8,612 nt of DNA, from the NCBI GenBank assembly GCA_016926925.1, contig JAFGNQ010000316.1:1-8612 (forward strand), in the 5' to 3' direction. A program made the translations under genes and the position numbers. Positions 1 to 6,263 of this stretch are shown piece by piece; within the stretch, counting starts at the first letter, position 1, and each line of letters begins with the position of its first letter. Below the pieces are notes generated by a model that saw nothing but the letters and a program-made list of their open reading frames with translations, searched no databases and had not been told where the DNA came from. This stretch comes from Candidatus Aminicenantota bacterium (GTDB taxonomy: Bacteria > Acidobacteriota > Aminicenantia > Aminicenantales > Aminicenantaceae).

Positions 1-24
1 CCATTTTTTATGAATGATTCAGGC

Positions 25-1239
25 TCAGTGATTGTTCAACACGTCATGTAATAGCTTCAAATAATCATCCAGATGTCTGGTAATAAGAAACTTTTTTCGA
101 GTGTTCTCTTTTCCATTCTGGCCCATCTGATGACGCAGTTTTTCATCCTTGAGCAAAAGGATTATTTTTTCTGCGCAACTATCGAGATCTTCAGGATCTA
201 CTAAAAATCCCGTTTCGTTGTCCACCATCTGCTCGGGAATTCCACCGACATTGGAGGCCACTACAGGCGTTTGTTTCCAAAGAGCCTCGGCTACAGTAAG
301 CCCGAAACCCTCACGTAAGGACTTCTGAATGATAACAGCAGATTCTCTCTGAAGAGCGTTTACGAGAATCTGATTATCCATCAAAATGAAAAGAACATCT
401 CCTTTCTCCAAGTGCTTCTTGCCAAGTTTGCACATACGGTTATAGACAGGGATTCCTTCGGGATCATCCGGAGCCATATTGCCGCAAAAAATGAGCCGGC
501 AATCGACTTTTTCCTTGATAATTTCGAAGACCTTGAGCACACCTTCAGGGTCTTTCCAGGGATCGAAACGCGATACTTGGGCAATGATCGGCTTATCGGT
601 AGGGATCTTGAATTTAGCAAAGATTTTGGAAATCGTTTCTTCCGAGAGAACCATATTTTTTGGCGAAAGAGGATCGATGGAAGGGTGTATGATTCGCTGT
701 TCTATATGAAGATCATTCTTTCTGAATCTTTCGGAGGAAATGATCATCATATCGTAACGAAGGATGAAAGGCTTGATGAATTGGCACACCTGTTCGTTCG
801 GATCTGTGATATCGATATGACATCTCCAAATCCAGGGCTGTCGCTTTCTATTGAATTTTATCAGGGGCAGAGGCTGCGGATCGTGCACGATGACACAGTC
901 GTGATCGAGGTGTGTGAATCTGGAGAAGCGTTCATTGGTATCCAAGTAAAGATTTTTTTTATTATTGGACAAATTTATGGAATCTCCCTGAAGAGCGTTA
1001 TGGAATTTTTTTGTCACGGTGAAAAAATCCGGCGAACCCAGCAATACTCTCCAGCCTGTATCGACGCCGACATCGTTCATCAAAAGAACGAGATTATTCA
1101 ATATCTCGGCCACTCCTCCGCCGTAAGCGGTTGAGTTGATGTGAACGATATGCCTGTTGATCAGTCTGTAGGCTTTTTGATAAATGTCGGCAATGACTTT
1201 TTCTCCAACAATGGGGAGGTACTCATCCAAGCTTTTCAT
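25..1239 (-). CDS. treT: TreT-type trehalose synthase (GT4 glycosyltransferase)
   Basis: The 404-residue product resembles trehalose glycosyltransferring synthase, which in characterised members joins glucose from an NDP-glucose donor to free glucose to give trehalose in the cytoplasm. The N-terminal GT-B half carries the glycine-rich GGVAE loop (41-45), a TKKFHNALQG stretch (76-85), VHDPQPLP (118-125) and RCHID (139-143). The C-terminal half carries QVSRFDPWKDPEGV (221-234) and the retaining-GT E-x7-E motif in REGFGLTVAEAL (E310 and E318), followed by VGGIPEQ (331-337). Length matches the family. The ATG start has an AAGGAG ribosome binding site (1250-1255) ten bases upstream. It lies downstream of rpoD but behind a terminator-like hairpin, so it may have its own promoter. 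A related GT4 enzyme with a different acceptor is possible, but the TreT-like motifs run the whole length. Confidence 0.85.
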   Translation of the reverse strand: MKSLDEYLPIVGEKVIADIYQKAYRLINRHIVHINSTAYGGGVAEILNNLVLLMNDVGVDTGWRVLLGSPDFFTVTKKFHNALQGDSINLSNNKKNLYLDTNERFSRFTHLDHDCVIVHDPQPLPLIKFNRKRQPWIWRCHIDITDPNEQVCQFIKPFILRYDMMIISSERFRKNDLHIEQRIIHPSIDPLSPKNMVLSEETISKIFAKFKIPTDKPIIAQVSRFDPWKDPEGVLKVFEIIKEKVDCRLIFCGNMAPDDPEGIPVYNRMCKLGKKHLEKGDVLFILMDNQILVNALQRESAVIIQKSLREGFGLTVAEALWKQTPVVASNVGGIPEQMVDNETGFLVDPEDLDSCAEKIILLLKDEKLRHQMGQNGKENTRKKFLITRHLDDYLKLLHDVLNNH

Positions 1240-1249
1240 AAATTCTTTT

Positions 1250-1255
1250 CTCCTT
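1250..1255 (-). promoter_or_regulatory. Ribosome binding site of treT
   Basis: AAGGAG on the minus strand, ten bases ahead of the ATG at 1239. It supports that start over internal methionines. Confidence 0.6.
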
Positions 1256-1302
1256 ACACTGCATTAATATGCAAACCCATCTTACGTCATGTCTATCATA
1301 TT

Positions 1303-1342
1303 AAAAATGATTCGAATAGGAGGATACAACTCCTCCATTCGA
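1303..1342 (-). terminator. Rho-independent-type terminator of rpoD
   Basis: A twelve-pair inverted repeat: outer arms TCGAAT (1312-1317) and ATTCGA (1337-1342), inner arms GGAGGA (1319-1324) and TCCTCC (1331-1336), a six-base loop and one unpaired A at 1318. On the minus strand the stem is followed three bases later by five T residues (1303-1307). It lies about 85 bases beyond the rpoD stop and about 70 bases before the treT start, so it should separate the two transcripts at least partly. The T run is short, so termination may be incomplete. Confidence 0.6.
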
Positions 1343-1426
1343 CCTTTATAACTGTAAGAGAATTCGTATCTATCTCTTGAGCAGAGCCAAAGGCAATTCG
1401 AAAATATCAGATCGAATCAAGACATA

Positions 1427-3007
1427 TCAATTGGTGTTATCCAGAAAGGCCTTCAGCTTCTCACTGCGGCGGGGGGATCTCAATTTCCGCAAAGCTTTGG
1501 CTTCAATCTGCCTGATCCGCTCGCGGGTTACCTTGAATTGCTGTCCCACTTCCTCCAGTGTATGCTCATTCCCCCTCCAAAGCCCGAATCTCAGCTTTAG
1601 GATTTTCGCCTCCCGTTCGGGAATCGTATCCAGGACTTCATCAATTTTCTCACGCAGAGTTTTGTTTATTACCGTTTCATCCGGGGAAGGAAATCCATCG
1701 TCTTCGATGAAATCTTTGAGAAAACTGTCTTCTTCGTCCCCGATAGGCGTATCGAGGGATATCGGTTCCAAGGCTATTTTCAGGATTTTACGCACCTTCT
1801 CAACCGGCAGGCCGGTTCTTTTAGCCAACTCCAAATGGGTGGGTTCCCTTCCTTTTTCCCTAACAAAGCCTTGGGTTACCTTGTTGATCTTGTTTATCGT
1901 TTCCATCATATGCACAGGTATTCTTATGGTTCTGGATTGATCCGAGATTGCTCGAGTGATAGCCTGTCGTATCCACCATGTTGCATAAGTCGAGAATTTG
2001 TAACCCCTTCGGTACTCGAATTTATCGACGGCCTTCATCAGTCCGATATTTCCTTCTTGAACCAAATCGAGAAACCGCAGTCCCCTGTTCATATATTTTT
2101 TCGCAAGGGACACAACCAGACGTAAATTCGCTTCAACCAATTCATTTTTTGCATGGTCACGAATTTTCATGGCGATAAAGATCTCACGCAGGACCTTTCT
2201 TAACTGATCAGGGGTCAGTCCTATTTCTCGTCTGTACTTCCGCATAAGGCTGTCCACCGTCTTGATCTCTATCTGAATTTCCGACTTCCTTTTGCTGCTC
2301 CGGGTTTTGTTCAGAGCTATAAGCAAATCTTCTTTTATCTCTTCGAGCTCATTGATTTCCTTCAACTTCTCAAAAACTGAAAAGACCAATTCTTCGATAT
2401 AACCCGACTGGATGTTGAGTTCCAGAACTGTCCTAATGATTTTCAAGACAAGGCGTGCTCTTTGGAGTCGGTTCTTCTTTGTTGCGGGTATATTTTTTAT
2501 TTGGGAGTTGAGAACTGCAATTTTGTCGATCTCATCCAAAAATGCAGCCTTTCTTTGATCCATGCCTTGATCGGATAAACCATCTCCCTCGAAATCGAAA
2601 GCCTTGTCCAGTATTCCCGGATTTTCGTCCAAATCATCCTTCAGACTGAAAATTTCATTTAGAACCCACTGCGTATTAAAAAGTGATTTTAGAATGACTT
2701 TATTGCATCTCTCGATATGCCGGGCAAGAGTAACTTCCCCTTCCCGCGTTAATAGAGATATATCGCCCATATCCATCAGATAGAGCTTCACGGGATCAGT
2801 CGTCCTGTCGGTGACCTCAAACCTCTGCGCCTTATTCTTCTTCCTTTCGATGACACTCCCGAAAAGCTTTTTGGAGGCCTGCAAACCGTCTCTTCCAAAA
2901 GGGGAATTTCCCTTGACAATCAAGTCCATTTCGAGATAGTCCGTGTAAAGCGAGACACGCCTATTTTTTTTCCTGCTTCGTAAATTGTATTCCGTTATCT
3001 TTGCCAT
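1427..3007 (-). CDS. rpoD: Primary RNA polymerase sigma factor (RpoD, sigma-70 group 1)
   Basis: This 526-residue protein directs RNA polymerase to housekeeping promoters. Region 1.2 is at about 70-103 ([21 protein letters not shown]). A roughly 180-residue charged non-conserved linker follows. Regions 2.1-2.4 are at about 285-360, with [12 protein letters not shown] (294-305), [17 protein letters not shown] (314-330) and [15 protein letters not shown] (336-350), the core-binding and -10-recognition/melting helices. Region 3 is at about 365-435. Region 4 has [15 protein letters not shown] (474-488) and the helix-turn-helix [14 protein letters not shown] (493-506) for -35 contact. The C-terminus [13 protein letters not shown] matches RpoD endings. 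The protein is shorter than the 613-residue E. coli RpoD. Residues 1-65 are basic (about 16 K/R against 7 D/E), so a typical acidic region 1.1 is not visible. The ATG has only a weak ribosome binding site (AGAGAAAGA). The gene begins 12 bases after the upstream gene ends, so the two are probably one transcript. Confidence 0.96.
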   Translation of the reverse strand: MAKITEYNLRSRKKNRRVSLYTDYLEMDLIVKGNSPFGRDGLQASKKLFGSVIERKKNKAQRFEVTDRTTDPVKLYLMDMGDISLLTREGEVTLARHIERCNKVILKSLFNTQWVLNEIFSLKDDLDENPGILDKAFDFEGDGLSDQGMDQRKAAFLDEIDKIAVLNSQIKNIPATKKNRLQRARLVLKIIRTVLELNIQSGYIEELVFSVFEKLKEINELEEIKEDLLIALNKTRSSKRKSEIQIEIKTVDSLMRKYRREIGLTPDQLRKVLREIFIAMKIRDHAKNELVEANLRLVVSLAKKYMNRGLRFLDLVQEGNIGLMKAVDKFEYRRGYKFSTYATWWIRQAITRAISDQSRTIRIPVHMMETINKINKVTQGFVREKGREPTHLELAKRTGLPVEKVRKILKIALEPISLDTPIGDEEDSFLKDFIEDDGFPSPDETVINKTLREKIDEVLDTIPEREAKILKLRFGLWRGNEHTLEEVGQQFKVTRERIRQIEAKALRKLRSPRRSEKLKAFLDNTN

Positions 3008-3019
3008 TCTTTCTCTGTT

Positions 3020-3457
3020 TCAGATTATGAATTTAAGTATCAATTCCTTATGTCTATCATCGATTTTCTTGAGTGCTTGATTCTTGGTCAGCCCCTTTTT
3101 GATTTCTTTTCTGAAGGAATGCAATGCAATAGCACGGAGCATTTCAATATTGTCTTTGTTTTCCAAAATTGTGCTTTTAATGATTTCTTTTTCCTGTTCC
3201 CGTGAACGATCAAGGAGATCTTTCAGGCGTGTCTTTCTGACTGCTGCCATGAAGCATATCTGGCATTCGAAATCGAACACATCTCTTACGGCCCGATCGA
3301 AATCGTTTCTCAGATCTCCTTCTTCGGGCACTTTTTCAAAATGATTCTTCAACAATTTCGCTTTCACTTCCTCCTTAAATTCCCGCAAAAAATTCTCCAA
3401 GGGATAGGAGACCTTACCGTTCAAAACCTGGGAAGGTTCAAAATTCCAGTCCATCAT
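3020..3457 (-). CDS. Unrecognised small helical protein upstream of rpoD
   Basis: I do not recognise this protein. From the ATG at 3457 it has 145 residues, is highly charged and looks all-helical, with no signal peptide, no membrane segment and only two cysteines, in an FECQICF stretch. Lysine- and glutamate-rich helices fill the second half and suggest a coiled coil or helical bundle (for example RLKDLLDRSREQEKE). The frame is open up to a GTG at 3514, which would give 164 residues, but that GTG has no ribosome binding site. The ATG at 3457 has AAGGA at 3468-3472, ten bases upstream, and is preferred. The stop is 12 bases before the rpoD ATG, so expression is probably linked to rpoD. This is where dnaG often lies in other bacteria; a remnant of the DnaG C-terminal helicase-binding domain is conceivable, but I see no convincing motif. 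A regulator of sigma or an unrelated gene is equally possible. Confidence 0.7.
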   Translation of the reverse strand: MMDWNFEPSQVLNGKVSYPLENFLREFKEEVKAKLLKNHFEKVPEEGDLRNDFDRAVRDVFDFECQICFMAAVRKTRLKDLLDRSREQEKEIIKSTILENKDNIEMLRAIALHSFRKEIKKGLTKNQALKKIDDRHKELILKFII

Positions 3458-3467
3458 ATCGAAAATT

Positions 3468-3472
3468 CCTTT
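3468..3472 (-). promoter_or_regulatory. Ribosome binding site choosing the start of the gene upstream of rpoD
   Basis: AAGGA lies ten bases before the ATG at 3457 (thirteen before the second ATG at 3454). The longer candidate starting at GTG 3514 has nothing comparable, so this site argues for the shorter protein. Confidence 0.4.
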
Positions 3473-3689
3473 ATCCAAGCTAGCTACCGCATATGCGGAT
3501 CGAATCACAAACACTGCTCATAGTGAAATACGCCCGAACTTTTCCGTCACAGTGCCCAAGGAAAATCGTTTTCAGCTTGAGGTTCCATGCAGGGGAAAAA
3601 AGAAGGCGCGGTTAAATAAATTTGATTCTACACAGCAAATAAACAAACATAGCCTTTATTATGTCATATCAGAGGAACAGAAGCAAATT

Positions 3690-6017
3690 TTATGGGTACG
3701 GCTTGATTCCAAAAAAGCCTTTGATTTTCGCCCTCTGGGGGATTCGGGCTTTGGTTAAAATTGTTGGGCACTGCACTTGTCCCGCTATCTGTTGGGCCAG
3801 AGTTCCGAAAAAGAAAATTTTGAACCAGGGCTCATCTTTCATCCCGAGAACAAGCAGATCATAACCCACGGCCCGCTGGATGATGGCCAGAGCAGTCTGA
3901 TCATTCTCATCCACAATCAATTCCGCCTCTGATACCTGATATACTTTAGCCGATCGCTTGAGCATCTCATAGGCCCGCTGACGTCTCGTCTCACTCGATC
4001 CCGGCGGAATAACGGTCATTAAGGTCACCCGGCTTTCCTTTTCCTGATAGAGACAATGAACGATGCGGACCTTGATCTTGTCGTGGACTTCTCTTCCGCC
4101 CAATGGAATCAATATTCTTCGAAAAGAATCAGCGGAAAGTCTCCCGCTCTTTAAAATCGCTACATCGCACGGTTGGTGGGTGATGATGCGATGGATCACA
4201 CTGTTCTCGAGGGGATCTTCATCCTTTTTGTATCCGAGCAATATCAAGTGACAACCGCTCTCTTTAGCGACTTGAATGATTTCCGCAGCCGCCGACCGTC
4301 CGATTTTGAGCAAGGAGGAAAAAGGAATCTTCCGATCTATGGCAACTTCATTGGCGACTTTTAAGAGCACATGTGCTTCCTCGACGAAAGGCTGCGCATC
4401 CGAATATCCGGTCACCTCAGGCAGGTCAACAACTGATAAAGCAAGAACTTCTCCTCGCGATCTGCAGGCAATTTTTCCGGCCAACTCGACAAGAGGCTGG
4501 ACTCTCTCCGGATTGGCAAGCGGGACCAGCGTTTTATACTTCTTTGTTTTCTTTAAATCGAGAAGCTCGGGTGTTTCTATGGTCTTTGGAACATCGGCTA
4601 TACAGACCCGTTTGGAAAACAGAGTGAGATAAATCATCAAGCCGACAAGAATCCAACCTACAGACATAGCAAGCGCTGAAGGATTTTTGACCAATTGATA
4701 GACAGCCAGTCCGGCACTGGTGAGCGCACCTAAGATGGGAGTCAGAGGGAAAAAAGGAACACGGAAGCCCGTTTTTGGAGATGTACTCCGGCGTCGATAC
4801 ATAATCAGGGCGACGTTGACGAGAGCGAAGGTCATGAGAAACAGCAGGCTGCTGGAAATACCGATGATCTCCAATGGCAGGAACACAGCCACGGCAAGAA
4901 ATAAAACGCCGCTAAGGCTGATGGCCAGCACAGGAGTCTTCCTTATGGAATGGATACGGCTCAATTGATTGGGGAGCATCCAATCTCTGCCCATTGAAAA
5001 AGCCACCCGGGATGAGGCTAGAACCGTCGCGTTCAAGGCGCTCAATGTGGCGAACAACCCGCCTCCGAGTATCAGGATAACACCGAACTTGGGCATGAAG
5101 CCCTGCGCAGCCCGGATGATTCCCATTTCTTGGTATTTACCCAGTAATTTCCAGGTGGGCAAGCCTTCGGCTGCAGGAACAGCACCGATACTGGAAAACA
5201 CAACCAGCAAATATATGACAATCGTGATGGATAACGAATAGAGAATGGCTCTGGGAATGGTTCGGCGGGGGTCCTTGACCTCTTCGCTGACCGTAGCGAT
5301 CAAGTCATAGCCCTCAAAGGCAATGAAAGTCAATCCCATAGCTGCAAGCACTCCCGAAAATCCCAGCGGAAAGAGAGGAGTGAAATTCTCTGCAGTCACA
5401 TTGGGTGCACTCAGCACTTGCTTAACGCCGAAAAAGATAAAAACGGAGAGGATAACGATTTTGGCGAGCGTGATGACATTTTCCGTTTTTCCGCTGGCAT
5501 GAGTTCCTATGATATTGATGGCCAAGAACAAAGCGCCCACGGAAACCGTTAAAAGCGCCACTGCAGGCCCCGGCCCCAAAAAGCCGACGACATGATGGGT
5601 TGCCTTAGGAAGATAGCGTTCGAAAAATTCCAGGAAATAGCTGCCGAACCCTTTGGCATACAAGCTGCAAGCGACAATGTAGGCAAACCAGAGCATCCAA
5701 CCCGACATGAAAGCAATCGAGTTGGGCATGACTTTCTTGATGTAGGAATAGCCTCCCCCCGCTTCCGGGATGGCACTAGCCAGTTCAGCATAACTGAGGG
5801 CTGTAAAAAGCGTTACGACGCCGTTCAAAGCGAATGCAATGACAGCGGCGGGGCCCGCATTCCCGACAGCGATACCGGTCAAGACGAATATGCCGGCGCC
5901 GATCATAGCGCCGACGCCGATCATAGTGGCCTCGAACAAACCAAGATGCCGGGCCAACTGGACGGACGTTGCTTCGTAAGAAGTCGGCTGTTCGCAACTT
6001 GACGAATTTTGTTTCAA
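3690..6017 (-). CDS. APC-family permease fused to two universal stress protein domains
   Basis: A 775-residue inner-membrane transporter with a cytoplasmic tail. Residues about 20-470 form an APC-superfamily amino-acid/polyamine/cation permease with about twelve hydrophobic segments. The unwound first helix reads IGVGAMIGAGIFVLTG (33-48), and FIAFEGYDLIATVSEEVKDP (231-250) marks helix 6 and the following loop. Two Usp (UspA) domains follow, at about 493-623 and 633-756. Their nucleotide-loop motifs are incomplete. The first reads GYKKDEDPLENSV and the second GMKDEPWFKIFFFGT, so the second glycine of the usual G-x2-G-x9-G-S/T pattern is replaced by K and D. Tail Usp domains probably sense nucleotide or stress state and gate transport. 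The substrate cannot be told from sequence. Translation most likely starts at TTG 6017: an in-frame TGA lies nine codons upstream with no other start codon between, the next methionine (residue 32) is inside helix 1, and a GGGGGA ribosome binding site is seven bases ahead. Confidence 0.9.
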   Translation of the reverse strand: MKQNSSSCEQPTSYEATSVQLARHLGLFEATMIGVGAMIGAGIFVLTGIAVGNAGPAAVIAFALNGVVTLFTALSYAELASAIPEAGGGYSYIKKVMPNSIAFMSGWMLWFAYIVACSLYAKGFGSYFLEFFERYLPKATHHVVGFLGPGPAVALLTVSVGALFLAINIIGTHASGKTENVITLAKIVILSVFIFFGVKQVLSAPNVTAENFTPLFPLGFSGVLAAMGLTFIAFEGYDLIATVSEEVKDPRRTIPRAILYSLSITIVIYLLVVFSSIGAVPAAEGLPTWKLLGKYQEMGIIRAAQGFMPKFGVILILGGGLFATLSALNATVLASSRVAFSMGRDWMLPNQLSRIHSIRKTPVLAISLSGVLFLAVAVFLPLEIIGISSSLLFLMTFALVNVALIMYRRRSTSPKTGFRVPFFPLTPILGALTSAGLAVYQLVKNPSALAMSVGWILVGLMIYLTLFSKRVCIADVPKTIETPELLDLKKTKKYKTLVPLANPERVQPLVELAGKIACRSRGEVLALSVVDLPEVTGYSDAQPFVEEAHVLLKVANEVAIDRKIPFSSLLKIGRSAAAEIIQVAKESGCHLILLGYKKDEDPLENSVIHRIITHQPCDVAILKSGRLSADSFRRILIPLGGREVHDKIKVRIVHCLYQEKESRVTLMTVIPPGSSETRRQRAYEMLKRSAKVYQVSEAELIVDENDQTALAIIQRAVGYDLLVLGMKDEPWFKIFFFGTLAQQIAGQVQCPTILTKARIPQRAKIKGFFGIKPYP

Positions 6018-6024
6018 CTTAGAA

Positions 6025-6030
6025 TCCCCC
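6025..6030 (-). promoter_or_regulatory. Ribosome binding site supporting the TTG start of the permease
   Basis: GGGGGA on the minus strand, seven bases ahead of TTG 6017. It decides the start, because no ATG or GTG lies between the upstream in-frame stop and transmembrane helix 1. Confidence 0.6.
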
Positions 6031-6182
6031 GTCCAAAAATTTCACACACTGAGCAATCGAAATCCAATTTCTTTGAGAAAATGAGGAAATTCGAGGATGA
6101 GCTTTTGGAAGAAGGCGTACTCTTTAGGTAAAAGGCTCTGTTTGGTTTTTTTCCCAAATCGAGTTCTTTGTCTCCGAAAATA

Positions 6183-6211
6183 GAGATATCACAAGCCTCC
6201 CTGAGTGTCAA
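6183..6211 (-). promoter_or_regulatory. Sigma-70-type promoter for the permease gene
   Basis: On the minus strand a perfect -35 box TTGACA (6206-6211) is followed after 17 bases by TATCTC (6183-6188). That hexamer is a weak -10 match, but it is preceded by TG plus one base, as in extended -10 promoters. Transcription would start near 6176, leaving an untranslated leader of about 159 bases before TTG 6017. The box positions are seen; promoter function is inferred. Confidence 0.45.
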
Positions 6212-6240
6212 GAAAGACGAAACCAAAGAACGATATCACA
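6185..6240. repeat. Pair of 9-bp direct repeats GATATCACA around the permease promoter
   Basis: GATATCACA occurs at 6185-6193 and again at 6232-6240 on the plus strand, 47 bases apart. The first copy overlaps the proposed -10 box and the second lies upstream of the -35. The arrangement could be a pair of regulator sites. A repeated 9-mer in an intergenic region of this size is not very rare by chance (roughly one in ten), so confidence is low. Confidence 0.25.
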
Positions 6241-6263
6241 CGATGCGTTTGGAAAAAGGGTTT

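Noticed and set aside
412..1134. A 240-codon plus-strand frame inside treT
   Set aside because: It lies wholly antisense to a gene with strong family motifs, and its translation resembles no protein.
3556..3577. Small hairpin-like GAAAA-TCG-TTTTC upstream of the gene preceding rpoD
   Set aside because: It has a weak AT stem with a three-base loop and no T run in the right place for a terminator of the permease.
3625..3630. TAGAAT on the minus strand as a -10 box for the rpoD transcript
   Set aside because: It is a good hexamer, but no acceptable -35 lies 16-18 bases upstream, so I cannot support it as a promoter.
3552..3758. A 68-codon plus-strand frame across the permease end and the following intergenic region
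   Set aside because: It starts at GTG without a ribosome binding site, overlaps the conserved permease gene antisense, and matches no family.
6018..6030. GGACGGGGGA resembling part of a c-di-AMP (ydaO-type) riboswitch ahead of a permease
   Set aside because: Only this short string matches, it coincides with the ribosome binding site, and the rest of the leader lacks the conserved paired elements.
6014..6226. A 70-residue minus-strand frame with a TTG start whose stop overlaps the permease TTG
   Set aside because: Its only full-length start lies upstream of the proposed transcription start, the serine-rich product looks like no protein family, and it has no clear ribosome binding site.
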